From Flavobacteriaceae bacterium (GTDB lineage Bacteria; Bacteroidota; Bacteroidia; Flavobacteriales; Flavobacteriaceae), in contig JAGKWW010000009.1 of the NCBI GenBank assembly GCA_021151665.1, positions 1 through 64,000 on the forward strand: a stretch of 64,000 bases of DNA, read 5' to 3'. The position numbers and the translations under genes were made by a program. Shown in pieces: positions 8,453 through 18,100 of this stretch. Under the pieces are notes generated by a model. It was not told where the DNA came from. It ran no database searches and saw only the letters and a list, made by a program, of their open reading frames with translations. Positions within the stretch are counted from its first letter, which is position 1; each line of letters opens with the position of its first letter.

Positions 8453-10039
8453 CTATTCTATTTTGTGAAGTCCGCATAATGCAGGCCCATTAATTACTTC
8501 GCCATAGGCTGTAAAACGTGAGCCATGCAGCGGGCAGTCAAACGATTTTTCGTCATCGTTCCATTGCAACACGCCCCCCATGTGCGGGCAGACAGCCGAA
8601 CAGGTATGCACGGTACCGTCTGCATCTTTATATACCGCAATCTTATCAAGCCCCTTCGAAATGATACCGCCGTTTCCAGGGGTAAGTTTATCAATATCTT
8701 CAACATCGCCGGATCGCAGCCAGTCTTTCACCATGCGGTAAGCCATATTGCCTACTTCTTTCAGATAGTCTCCGCCGCTTCTTAGCGTTATTCTGGAAGG
8801 ATCATAAAGATCTGCCCATTCATTAGCTTTACCGATGATAAGGTCATTAATGATGAGGCCTCCCAAGGTGCCATGCGTCATGCCATTGCCTGAATCTCCG
8901 GTAATGATATATATATTGTCATCGCCCGGGTTCTTGCCGATAAAACCCAGGGAATCTACAGGCTCCATTACCTGGCCCGACCAACGGTAAGCTATCTCTG
9001 TCAGGTAAGGGAAGTGCATACGCGTCCACGCTTCCAGGCGGCCATAGCGCTGTTCTTCAGTGATATTCTCTTCGTCGGCCTGCCCGGTCTTATGGTCTTC
9101 CCCACCCGATATGAGCAAATCGAAACTGTCATCAAACGGCTCCAGGCGGACGTAGTGATACGGCTTTGACACCCACTTGGAATCCTGGTTGCCGGTATCC
9201 CACCACATACTATAGGGCAACACGCCCTTTGGCACCTTGGCAGCTACCACATAAGTGCGATACGGCCACTGCTTGGTATGCATTGTAAAAAGATCGTTAA
9301 CCGGGGTGTTGGTTGCCACCACAATGTGATTAGCATGGACAGTGTATCCCTTAGCCGTCGCCCCTTTTTTAGTGATCTCGTCCACATGGGTATCGGTATA
9401 TATTTCGCCTCCCATACGCACGATAGCATCTGCAAGGCCTTTCAGGTATTTAAGGATATGGAATTGCCCCTGAGCCGGATACCGGATAGCCCTCTGGTTG
9501 TTTCCGGATGGAAAGCCCGGTATGTATGTAACCATTTCTGTGGGGAGGCCTGCACGTTGCGTTGCCTCAAGCTCTTTATCGAGGTTTTCTTCTTTATCCG
9601 TTGGGTCGGAGAATAAGTGCCCGTCGACCCGTTTGAAATCGCAGTCGATGTTTTCCAGCGTTACTATACTGTTTACCCACTCCAGCGCGTGCTTATGGCT
9701 TTGGGCTGCCAGCTTTGCTTTTTCCTGACCGAAAAATTTCTCGAGGTCATAGTAGCGGTCGTCCAGGGCATAGGTAATATGCGCAGTGGTCCGGCCCGAT
9801 TCGCCACTACCCAGGCAGCCATCTTCCAGAAGAACCACTTTTTTCCCTGACTTTGCCACGCAGTAGGCAGTAGTTAAACCGGATATACCGCCACCGACAA
9901 TGAGTACGTCGGTTTGTTTATTGCTTTGCAGCGATTCATAGTGAAGCAGCGCTACCGAATCGGTCCAGTAAGACGCATGGCTGCCGCTTGTAACACTTTT
10001 ATTAATTGGGTCTTTATCCATAGTTTTATTGTTGGTCAT
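8453..10039 (-). CDS. FAD-dependent oxidoreductase with C-terminal Rieske domain
   Basis: A 528-residue fusion of a DadA/glycine-oxidase-like FAD domain and a Rieske iron-sulfur domain. The dinucleotide-binding loop VLIVGGGISGLTTAY lies at about residues 45-60. The flavoprotein C-terminal motif GDSGNGMTHGTLGG lies near residue 400. The Rieske [2Fe-2S] ligands are CPH at 484-486 and CPLH at 502-505, 15 residues apart as expected. Its natural substrate is unknown. The fusion suggests that electrons pass between flavin and cluster within one cytoplasmic protein. It is part of a minus-strand group with the DUF6766 gene upstream (40-bp gap) and the alcohol dehydrogenase downstream. Confidence 0.92.
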   Translation of the reverse strand: MTNNKTMDKDPINKSVTSGSHASYWTDSVALLHYESLQSNKQTDVLIVGGGISGLTTAYCVAKSGKKVVLLEDGCLGSGESGRTTAHITYALDDRYYDLEKFFGQEKAKLAAQSHKHALEWVNSIVTLENIDCDFKRVDGHLFSDPTDKEENLDKELEATQRAGLPTEMVTYIPGFPSGNNQRAIRYPAQGQFHILKYLKGLADAIVRMGGEIYTDTHVDEITKKGATAKGYTVHANHIVVATNTPVNDLFTMHTKQWPYRTYVVAAKVPKGVLPYSMWWDTGNQDSKWVSKPYHYVRLEPFDDSFDLLISGGEDHKTGQADEENITEEQRYGRLEAWTRMHFPYLTEIAYRWSGQVMEPVDSLGFIGKNPGDDNIYIITGDSGNGMTHGTLGGLIINDLIIGKANEWADLYDPSRITLRSGGDYLKEVGNMAYRMVKDWLRSGDVEDIDKLTPGNGGIISKGLDKIAVYKDADGTVHTCSAVCPHMGGVLQWNDDEKSFDCPLHGSRFTAYGEVINGPALCGLHKIE

Positions 10040-10079
10040 TATATATCTTTGCTACTTAATGTATTAGCTGTAGGCTATA

Positions 10080-10736
10080 TTATTCACCCGTTTTGTCGTT
10101 GGGTGCGTCTACGGGCTTAGATTGAGGCGAACCTTTTTGCCTCAGGTAAATTGACAGTACTATAATCGCAAACACCGAAAGGAATTCGCTCTGCCAATTC
10201 TGGAATGACTCATACCAAAAGCGTGAGTCGGTTATATATTCTGATGCTGTTTCCAACGGCTTGCCTTTCAGGGCTAACTGAACGTTTTCATCTTTAATGC
10301 TGCCATAAAAATGCAACACGAAGCTTATGGCAAAAAGCAGCAGGAGCGCAATGGTAAGAGAGTGCTTGTAAACTGCTAATATCCATCCGCCTGCTTTTAC
10401 GGGCCACGGTGCGCCCTTACGGTTGGGGTCGGGTTCGCGCTCTACATCTTCCTCTTTATCAAAGTCTTTACTCTCAGAAGATCCCTTCTGCATCAGCACG
10501 ATCGTAAGCAATACAAATAGCGCCATCTGCAAAAATTCGCTCTCCCAGTTTTCGAAGGTAGACTGGATAAAATGTCCCGACGACAGATATTCTGAAAGTG
10601 AAACAGCTACGCCACCATCCTGCGTCAATTCTTTGTTATATTCTTCAATCCCGAAATAGACCTGCCCAATAATAGAAAATATGAAAAGAAACAAGAATGA
10701 TAAGGACAGGGCATTATTACGTAAAAAGTGCCTCAT
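10080..10736 (-). CDS. DUF6766-family membrane protein
   Basis: A 218-residue protein with four predicted membrane segments arranged as two similar halves. Each half has a hydrophobic stretch, then a soluble part ending in F..W.SEF.., then a second hydrophobic stretch ending in the basic turn L.QKGS. The repeated patterns are FENWESEFLQMALFVLL and FQNWQSEFLSVFAIIVL, so the protein looks like an internal duplication. I recognise it as the DUF6766 type, which has no known function. It is first in the minus-strand group with the FAD-Rieske and alcohol dehydrogenase genes, which suggests a membrane role in the same stress response (inference). Confidence 0.8.
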   Translation of the reverse strand: MRHFLRNNALSLSFLFLFIFSIIGQVYFGIEEYNKELTQDGGVAVSLSEYLSSGHFIQSTFENWESEFLQMALFVLLTIVLMQKGSSESKDFDKEEDVEREPDPNRKGAPWPVKAGGWILAVYKHSLTIALLLLFAISFVLHFYGSIKDENVQLALKGKPLETASEYITDSRFWYESFQNWQSEFLSVFAIIVLSIYLRQKGSPQSKPVDAPNDKTGE

Positions 10737-11332
10737 ATTTATTGTAGCTTAAAATGATAACAGAAGGCAAAATTGGAACTGCCTTGAAACATTACAGATT
10801 TTGGAAGTATCGAATCGGTTATGGTCCCTCATCGGATACCCGGATAAGTACATCCACTTACATAGATGTCAACACCCTATCGAAGTTAAGTAAGGTTATC
10901 CGTATAAAAAATGCTTTTAACTGTAATTTAGGGACTTGGGGGTGGGTGGCATATTCTGCCGCGTGGTACACCTCAGACTCCTTCTATTGGCACAGGCATA
11001 AATTAGCAGCCTAGGGCCAGGCTACGACTTTATATATCGCTTAAGATAAATGTTTAGGGTTGCAATGCAAATATCGGCACAATAATAAAGTTACAGGGGT
11101 GTGTAGCAGGTGTTCGGGCTTCACCTTGCTTATCTTACTGGTTGGCAGCGTAATGGCTGTAAGCAACAGCGCAATGGTATGTATTGGCACTAAGCGAAAT
11201 GATAAGCACAATAATAACACTTACCTCAACGTGATAAAGATTTAAAGATTTCCGGAAAATTGCGGAATCGATTGTTTTTTCTATTATTCAACCACACGTC
11301 ACAAATCATGGCCCTGAAAAATTAGTTCTCCT
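10737..11332. other. 596-bp stretch without a convincing gene
   Basis: It lies upstream of the DUF6766 gene and downstream of the carboxypeptidase-like gene. Short frames are present on both strands but none has a plausible start, composition or family likeness. On the minus strand, about 11216 to 11050, there is a hydrophobic reading (IALLLTAITLPTSK) without a start codon, which could be a decayed membrane-protein gene. No clear hairpin terminator or repeat was found. The part next to 10736 should hold the DUF6766 promoter. Confidence 0.5.
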
Positions 11333-12841
11333 TTATTTTTCCGACGAGAACTGCCTCATTGCTTCTTCAGGCTCAATGCCTGTGTATTCTTTCCATACAG
11401 CGGGGTCATAGCGCTTTAATATTGTATAGGAGAAAGGAGTTTCCTTTACGGCGTCGAAGAAACTTTCGGGAATTGCGATTTTCGATATACAGTAATATTC
11501 TTCACGGTCGGTAAGGTCGGTCTCCAGCTTAAGGTCGAACCCGAACTTATCCTTTTCGCCTTCTGTAATCTCTACAAACTTCAACGGGCGATTGATATAC
11601 ATATACTGGCCGCTTTCGCGAACGGCATATTTTAGGTAATAGCTTCCTGAAGCCGCATCATATTTATAAATAAGGGTCCCTTTGCTTACATTATCGCTTT
11701 GCTTAACCCCCAGTAAAAATTTAAGGTTCACGCCCCCCAGGGTCTTACCGTCGGCCAGCGAAAAGTCGGCGCGCACAATACCATAGTCACGTTCGTTTAC
11801 GTACAGGGTGCCGCTGTATTTTGCCTTCCCTTTAGCCGGTACAAAACGGATCACATACACAAGGCCGTCTTCGCCCGGAACAGCCCCGTCATAAGTATAG
11901 TGATATAATTCGGGAACATTGGCAAAATCGAGCTGGCTGCCTTTTCCAAACCTGTTGGAATAATAAAATCGCGTAAAATGAGATCGTCCTGATACCGCAT
12001 CGTTACGAACCTCTTTTTTACCTTTGTGGTCATAACCCGGACGCAGCGACAACGTATCGCGCGAACCGAACAGCCCGCTTTTAACACGGTAATATTTGGT
12101 AGAGTCAAGATATTTGAACAACAATCCGGAAGCAGACTTACCGAGTTCCTCAAGTGTTGCCGACCGTGTTGGATCTTTTAGCTTTACTGCTTTTACCACG
12201 TCAGTTCGTGAGGCGTAAACCGGCTTGTCCTTAAATATTTTTTTTGCAGTGTAATAGTGGCATAGTATATCCGAGAATTCAGAAGGCGGATGGGCCAGTA
12301 ACCCGCCGGTAAATGCCTGTATCTCTTTGTCAATGGCTTTTAGCTGAGCCTTATCCATCCCGGTAGACTCAGTAATTTTCACGGAAAGCCTCCGGGGCCG
12401 GAACGATTCAGATGACCGGTAGAAAACCACGCTTTTCTGCGGTGTTTCAGGTGTTTGGTAATTATGCTCGAGGTGTTGCCGCACCTTAGCCATAATGGAA
12501 TCTGCGTTGGTGTCGGCCTTTGAAACATACACCTCGCCAAGCTGGAACGCGCCCGGCCTTAATCGGACAACCGGGTCGGCTTTGAGCTGAGCTACTGTCC
12601 GCATTTCATCATGATAGCCGAGAAACGATATCCTGGCCTCCCCGGTGTCTGGAAATCCGGGGGGAATTGTGAATACACCTTCGGAATTGCTAATGAGGTT
12701 TCCGTCCTGGCCGATGACCATGCCGGCATACGGAAGCGGCTCGCCGGTGTCGGAGTCAATCGCTTTAACTGAAACCTGTGCAGTAGCACATATATAGGAA
12801 CAAAGCGCTATCAGGATAAGCAGCGGTTTAGAGTGTAGCAT
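11333..12841 (-). CDS. Secreted carboxypeptidase-like regulatory domain protein
   Basis: A 502-residue protein when started at the ATG at 12841, where a clean signal peptide begins (MLHSKPLLILIALCSYICATA, cleavage after AQ). An upstream start at 12961 would put 40 polar residues before it and is less likely. Residues about 22-100 form a carboxypeptidase-D-like beta-sandwich (VSVKAIDSDTGEPLPYAGMVIG and ISFLGYHD), as in the N-terminus of TonB-dependent receptors. The large C-terminal part has outer-membrane-style beta-strand alternation (YSGTLYVNERDYGIVRADF) as in DUF5686-like proteins. It is probably periplasmic or outer-membrane associated; its role is unknown. Confidence 0.75.
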   Translation of the reverse strand: MLHSKPLLILIALCSYICATAQVSVKAIDSDTGEPLPYAGMVIGQDGNLISNSEGVFTIPPGFPDTGEARISFLGYHDEMRTVAQLKADPVVRLRPGAFQLGEVYVSKADTNADSIMAKVRQHLEHNYQTPETPQKSVVFYRSSESFRPRRLSVKITESTGMDKAQLKAIDKEIQAFTGGLLAHPPSEFSDILCHYYTAKKIFKDKPVYASRTDVVKAVKLKDPTRSATLEELGKSASGLLFKYLDSTKYYRVKSGLFGSRDTLSLRPGYDHKGKKEVRNDAVSGRSHFTRFYYSNRFGKGSQLDFANVPELYHYTYDGAVPGEDGLVYVIRFVPAKGKAKYSGTLYVNERDYGIVRADFSLADGKTLGGVNLKFLLGVKQSDNVSKGTLIYKYDAASGSYYLKYAVRESGQYMYINRPLKFVEITEGEKDKFGFDLKLETDLTDREEYYCISKIAIPESFFDAVKETPFSYTILKRYDPAVWKEYTGIEPEEAMRQFSSEK

Positions 12842-12963
12842 AGAATTAGTAGTTGGTTTAATGTGCACTGCCCTACCCACATAATTCTCTCTGCCGCAGT
12901 AATCTCGCAGATATAACGCACAGATTCCCGAAATTAATATAGTATCCTTTATTTTTAACAAAA

Positions 12964-13743
12964 TCAGCTGCGGTTCAGCGATGCGATTGCGGTCTTGTAC
13001 TTCTTTGGGAGCAGCAGGCTTAGGGCATGGTTACTAAATGCAGCCCTTCTGCATCGCCGGTAAAGCCTCAGCGGGATTCTAACAGCCAGCGGCCTACTGA
13101 AATTTAGTAAGCCCAAGGGATGTAAGGGCAGTATAAGCGACTGCACCTGTACCATTAACCTGTAGCGGATCGGACCAAGATGACTGCGATAACGCAGGAA
13201 GAGGTCTCTGGTATAGTTGCCTGCAGCAAGATTGTCCCGAAGGTGTTCATCTCTGGATAGCTGCCACTCGCTAAATGTATCTGGCAGCCCTTCGAGTGCC
13301 ATATTTTTGCCCATCCGCAGAAACACATCAAACAGCTCTTCCTTTTCGTATTCCGTCAACTTACGGTCGAGTAGTTCAAAAGACCGGACAGAATAATCGA
13401 TTAGCATATAGAGTACATCGCGGTATGCCCAGTCCGGAATTTTAGATCCGCGTGCCTGTTCTACATTACTATGAATCCGGTTAATGGACTGGATGGCGTT
13501 AATCGCTTCCTCTTCCCCCGAAAAAATGATGCGGTGCGCATAGCTAACTGTAGAAAACAGCCTGCTGATAGGGTCATTGGGAATCTTCCCCGTGAAGTAA
13601 AGCCAGTCTACCGCCTTATTGAGGGCAAACTCTGCCGCTGCGCCTGCAAAAATGACTAAAACGGTATCAGCGCGCCCCCAGATGCGGCGGACAATGGAGC
13701 CTTCAGCGACAAAATACTTTGAGCAATTGGTACTTAGTTCCAT
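12964..13743 (-). CDS. DUF2236 / MpaB-type oxygenase-like protein
   Basis: A 259-residue protein matching the ER-bound oxygenase MpaB/rubber oxygenase (latex-clearing) domain family. The features are WGRADTVLVIFAGAAAEFAL near residue 22, a His in SYAHRIIFSGEEEA, then INRIHSNV and the acidic YRDVLYMLIDYSVRSFELL. Members bind heme b and cleave polyisoprene or oxidise other hydrophobic substrates; actinobacterial and fungal examples are best known. The substrate here is unknown. Its first 10 nt overlap the end of the small membrane protein gene upstream, so the two are translationally coupled. Confidence 0.78.
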   Translation of the reverse strand: MELSTNCSKYFVAEGSIVRRIWGRADTVLVIFAGAAAEFALNKAVDWLYFTGKIPNDPISRLFSTVSYAHRIIFSGEEEAINAIQSINRIHSNVEQARGSKIPDWAYRDVLYMLIDYSVRSFELLDRKLTEYEKEELFDVFLRMGKNMALEGLPDTFSEWQLSRDEHLRDNLAAGNYTRDLFLRYRSHLGPIRYRLMVQVQSLILPLHPLGLLNFSRPLAVRIPLRLYRRCRRAAFSNHALSLLLPKKYKTAIASLNRS

Positions 13744-14069
13744 AGCGTACCGTCAAGACCGATTACAATTCCCATCCATAACGTGACAATATATGCCAGC
13801 ACGCCCACCAATAACGCCAGGCCATTCTTCAATGCGTTACCTTGGATAAGAATCCGGCACGCGTGAAATACTGCGCCACCACCGGCGCCGGCCAACGGTA
13901 CCAAAATCAACGGGCGCACCATCCAATACTGCCCCGAGGACGGGTTGGGGTCATTCACGCCGCTAACGAAAAATACAATAACCATTGCTGCCACCGCCGC
14001 CCCTCCGAGTGCCCTCCATACCAACTGTTGCGTTAGTAAACGTTTAAAAAAACCATTTTTTATATTCAT
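13734..14069 (-). CDS. Small conserved membrane protein (often mislabelled KefB)
   Basis: A 111-residue protein with three likely membrane segments (ALGGAAVAAMVIVFFVSGV, PLILVPLAGAGGGAVFHAC and LALLVGVLAYIVTLWMGIVIG). It has the conserved turns NPSSGQYWMVRPL and the C-terminal GLDGTLWN. I recall this family in Bacteroidota under the name potassium transporter KefB, but it is far too short to be KefB and has no antiporter or RCK domain. Its function is unknown. It overlaps the DUF2236 gene by 10 bp, and a 53-bp gap separates it from the regulator gene upstream. Confidence 0.75.
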   Translation of the reverse strand: MNIKNGFFKRLLTQQLVWRALGGAAVAAMVIVFFVSGVNDPNPSSGQYWMVRPLILVPLAGAGGGAVFHACRILIQGNALKNGLALLVGVLAYIVTLWMGIVIGLDGTLWN

Positions 14070-14122
14070 ATTTATATGATTTAAAAAGTACTTTTAATTT
14101 AAAAGTTAATAGATAAAAAAAT

Positions 14123-14422
14123 TTACTTGTGCGATTTTAAAATTTCTTCCAGCGCACCGAGGTGGGCGGTAAACGCAGCCTTGCCTGCTTCGGTGGCAAA
14201 GTATTTGGTATTCGGCTTCTTCCCAACAAAAGATTTCTCTATGCCGATAAAATTTTCTTTCTCAAGCGCCTTGAGGTGTGTAGCGAGGTTTCCGTCGGTA
14301 AGATCGAGATATTCTTTAAGCGAATTGAAGTCTACCCTGCCCCCAACAATCAGTGATGACATAATGCCCAGGCGTATCCTGCTCTCGAACGCTTTATGTA
14401 AACCTTTCGCAAAAACCTTCAC
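14123..14422 (-). CDS. Winged-helix transcriptional regulator, MarR/ArsR-like
   Basis: A 99-residue DNA-binding protein of the kind GLHKAFESRIRLGIMSSL ... DFNSLKEYLDLTDGNLATHLKALEK ... GKKPNTKYFATEAGKAAF. This is the winged helix common in Bacteroidota next to a small four-helix membrane protein. The likely start is GTG at 14422, whose G is the last base of the upstream gene's TAG stop. A longer reading in the same frame only runs inside the upstream gene. The one-base overlap and shared strand imply that the regulator and membrane protein form one unit. The likely target is its own operon (inference). Confidence 0.85.
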   Translation of the reverse strand: MKVFAKGLHKAFESRIRLGIMSSLIVGGRVDFNSLKEYLDLTDGNLATHLKALEKENFIGIEKSFVGKKPNTKYFATEAGKAAFTAHLGALEEILKSHK

Positions 14423-15027
14423 TACCTGTGTTTTATGTTTATTATGAATCCAAATATTATGTTCAACAACCCGAACCCTGCCGCCCAGCAGATCAGGCTG
14501 TACTGCGGGAACCATCCTGCAATAATGCCCAGGAACGCGCAGAATAAACCTAAAGGCCGAAATTCGCTGTGCGAAAACGCCGCAGCCGAGAACATGGCCA
14601 GGCCATAAAATAATAATGTTGCTGCCAATGACAGCCAAAACAAGCCCAGCGAAAACAACGATAATGCGAATATACCGCCAAATAATAATGGGACAGCCAT
14701 CGTGTAAAGCAGTCGTTTTGAAGTAGCTGTAGAAGCACTTTCACCGGCGCGTTTTGCCTTGCGAATTGATAAAATGACAGCCGTAAGCACCGAGATAGTG
14801 AGCATCGCAGCCGCCAGTAATAAAATACTCCATGTATCAGCGAAACTGAACCCATACTTGTTTAAGAGCGGATCTATTCCCAGCCAGATAAAGCCGATAC
14901 CCGCACCCAAAATTGCGCTTGTGCCTGCAACGATGCCTGCAGTACCGGAAACGGAACTGAACTTCTCCGTCCGGTCCATCACCTGGCGAATGTGTGATAT
15001 ATCTTCTTCAATTTTATTGACAGACAT
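14422..15027 (-). CDS. Four-helix membrane protein paired with the winged-helix regulator
   Basis: A 201-residue protein. It starts with a soluble helix (SVNKIEEDISHIRQVMDRTEKF), then SVSGTAGIVAGTSAILGAGIGFIWLG and further hydrophobic stretches, giving five or six membrane segments in three clusters. This type is widespread in Bacteroidota in front of a small winged-helix regulator and has no assigned function. It may act as a membrane partner or sensor for that regulator (inference). A well-formed promoter lies directly upstream at 15045-15075. Confidence 0.75.
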   Translation of the reverse strand: MSVNKIEEDISHIRQVMDRTEKFSSVSGTAGIVAGTSAILGAGIGFIWLGIDPLLNKYGFSFADTWSILLLAAAMLTISVLTAVILSIRKAKRAGESASTATSKRLLYTMAVPLLFGGIFALSLFSLGLFWLSLAATLLFYGLAMFSAAAFSHSEFRPLGLFCAFLGIIAGWFPQYSLICWAAGFGLLNIIFGFIINIKHR

Positions 15028-15044
15028 AAAAGTACTTTTTTTTA

Positions 15045-15075
15045 CAAAGTTAAAATAAAGTTTGATCTGTGCAAA
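15045..15075 (-). promoter_or_regulatory. Bacteroidota promoter for the 15027-14123 operon
   Basis: On the minus strand TTTG (15075-15072) and TAACTTTG (15052-15045) are 19 bp apart. This is a full match to the -33/-7 consensus. The -7 box ends 17 bp before the ATG at 15027, so the leader would be only about 10 nt. Confidence 0.65.
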
Positions 15076-15155
15076 TTTTCAGAGTGGCGGTTCGGAGAAG
15101 TTAATTGTTAAGACCATAATTATGCAAATGATAAATATCGTACATTAGTTGCGGT

Positions 15156-18100
15156 ATGCTGCAGAACCCTAAACAATCTTATTCTTCTATTCGTGTAATG
15201 GCGAGGCTTGTATTGGCTATAGCCATGGGCTTTTTATTTCATTCCTGCGGCGATAAGAAACAGGCTGGCCAGAAATCGCCCCTTGAAAACAGCATTACAA
15301 AGGGGGGAAACAGCCCTGCCCCACTGCTACGTTATAATGCCGATCAGCTGGACAACACTACAGGCCTTTCAAACAGCAGTGTAAACTGTATCTTCCGTGA
15401 TTCGGAAAATTTGATGTGGATAGGCACTTGGGACGGCCTGAACCGATACGACGGCAGTACGTTCCGCATTTTCCGCCCCGGCCCTGACTCCCGCAATTCT
15501 CTCAGCAATCAGGTCGTATTAAAAGTTGGCGAGGATAGCGTTGGCAATATATGGGTGCTTACCATGCACGGAATCAATAAGTACAGTAAGGGCACTGACA
15601 CGTTTACCAACTTCTACTTTTCAAAAGCTGGCACGCCGCCCGCTTCAGAATTTGAATTTAATATGGCTATCAATGCCGCCGGCGAAGTTTTCTGCGCGGT
15701 TAAAGGCTGGGGACTTGGTTATTTCGATGGCACCGGCTTCCGCAAGCTTACCGGTGTTGCGATTGCAGGGGTTAAGATCAGGAAAATGGAATTTTCAGAT
15801 CCTGGAACATTGCTGTTGCTTACCGAAGATAACGAACTGGAAAAACTGACGTTGTCGAAATCGGGAGACGTGTGGAGCGTATCCGATAAAAGGGTGTTAT
15901 TTAAAGGCATTAAATCCTTTGAAACAATAAAAGACGCGGCAGTATGCCTGCTCACAGATGCCGGCACCGCATCACTATACAATATTGTGACAGGCAGTAG
16001 CTTCAAATTAGCAGGCCATGCAGAGAAAATCACCGGAATCGCACGGCGAACGATAATACTTTCAGGCAGACACGGGCACTTTTTTTACGATAGCAACGGA
16101 AGGGCATCTTCCCCATCATGGGCAGGGCATTTTGCCGGGCACAACATCAGTACGGTATGTGAAGGCAGCGAAGGCATTATATGGGGAGGGACAGATGGTG
16201 ATGGGATGCTTAAAATATATCCCCTTAAAAAAACATTTAACCTGGTATCGAAAAGCCAACTGCCTGCCATGGGTGGAGGTATTGTGAGAGCTTTCCTGAA
16301 TGATGGCGAACGGCTGTGGGTGGGCACAAAAGGGAAAGGGCTGCTTTGCCTCGACGGAAACTTTTACCAACAACAGCAACCACCGCGTTTACTGTCAGAA
16401 TTCAACGAAAATAACAGCACCTTAAATAACGCTGTGTACGCGCTAAGCAAAGGTAATGATAACATAGTGCTGATAGGAACCGATGGCGAAGGATTAAGCG
16501 TATTTGATGAAAAAAATAAGAAATTATTAGCCTGGAAGGATATCGCTACCGTTGGCCTGTGCCCCTACTTCCGGTCGGTATATACGATTTACAATGACCC
16601 TGAAGGCAATACCTGGCTGGGCACCAATGGGTATGGGCTTATAAAGTGCCGTATTTCGCGCGTTGGCGGAAAAATCAGGGCGACACATTGCGACCGTTAT
16701 ATGGCCAATGGGTTACCAAAGAGCCTTAGCAGCAATATTATTTTTTCTGTCCTGCCGAAAGATAACAACCACCTTTGGGTAGGTACGCGCCTCGGTGGCC
16801 TTAACCTCTTCAATAAGGCAACCGGTGAGTTCACCTCGTACAAAAATATCCCCGGCGACTCTGTTAGCCTGGCAAATAACGATATCCTTTGTATGGCAAC
16901 CGATGCCCGTATGAGGCTTTGGGTAGGGACAAGCTTTGGGCTGAGTATCATGGAGGGACAAAATGGAAGAAAACCGATCTTTACAAATTATACTGTAGCC
17001 AACGGACTGCCCAACAATACCATACACGGTATTGTGCCGGCAGAAGGGGGCTTGTGGGTAAGTACCAATATGGGTTTGTCTAATTTTACCCCGCCCGGCA
17101 AGTTTTCTAACTACACTCGCAATGAAGGGCTTCAGAATAACGAATTTGCAGACGGCGCCTTTTACTGTGACCCGGCTTCCGGCTACATCTTTATGGGCGG
17201 CATTAAAGGGTTCAACTACTTTCTTCCGGAACAGATAAAGGAATCTTCCGCCGTCCCCGACCTGTTCATAGACCGTATTGCCGGCCACAACGACCTTGTG
17301 CCTTACCTCCAGAATCTGGTGATAAAGCCGTATGCTAAATCGCACCCCGCGCTGGTGCTGAAGCATGACCAGAATTTCTTTGACATTTATCTTACGGCAC
17401 TTGCCTACATCAACAATGAAAAATGCCAGTACGCCTATCAGTTGGAGGGTTTTGATAAAAGCTGGAATACGATAGACAACCGTAAGGTAATTTCTTTTAC
17501 CAACGTGCCAAAGGGTAATTATACCCTGATGGTAAAATGGACTAACAGCGATGGCGTATGGACTCACCCCGTAAATGCCCTCGATATCCGGATACGCCCG
17601 GTTTGGTGGCAGTCGCATCTTGCCATTGTAATATACGTAGTTTTAGGGGCACTCTTTCTTCTGTTCGTTCGCAGCTATTATGCAAAACAACAATCGCTTA
17701 GGCAAAATATCCTTTTCCGTAAAAAAGAGGAAGAGCTGCACGAAAACAGGCTTTCATTCTTCACGAATATCGCACACGAGTTCCTCACCCCGCTCACCCT
17801 TATCGTAGGCCCGGCGCAAAAGATGTCGGACAGTGCCAATCTTGACGCCCGAAATGGCAAATACCTGCACATGATACAGCGGAACGCCTCACGGTTGTTG
17901 TTTCTCACCCAACAATTACTTGAATTCAGGAAGGCAGAATATGACTACCTTGAGAATACGGTACGCCGGTTCGATCTTACTGAACTCACAGAGCAGATAG
18001 CTGAACTTTTTGATGACTGGGCGCTGGATAAAAATATTGATTACAGCATTGACCTGCCTCCTACACTTAAAGGCTGGTATGATAAAGACAAGATTGAGAA

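Noticed and set aside
10754..11245. Two plus-strand frames of 86 and 61 codons in the intergenic stretch
   Set aside because: They have odd composition, no family likeness, poor starts and no neighbour context; they are most likely chance frames.
13734..14069. Potassium transporter KefB name for the 111-residue protein
   Set aside because: The protein is about a fifth of KefB's length and lacks its antiporter and nucleotide-binding domains. The name appears to be a propagated label.
14422..14638. A 171-residue form of the winged-helix regulator starting upstream of 14422
   Set aside because: The extra N-terminal residues are a frame inside the upstream membrane protein gene and have no likeness to regulators of this family; the GTG at 14422 fits better.
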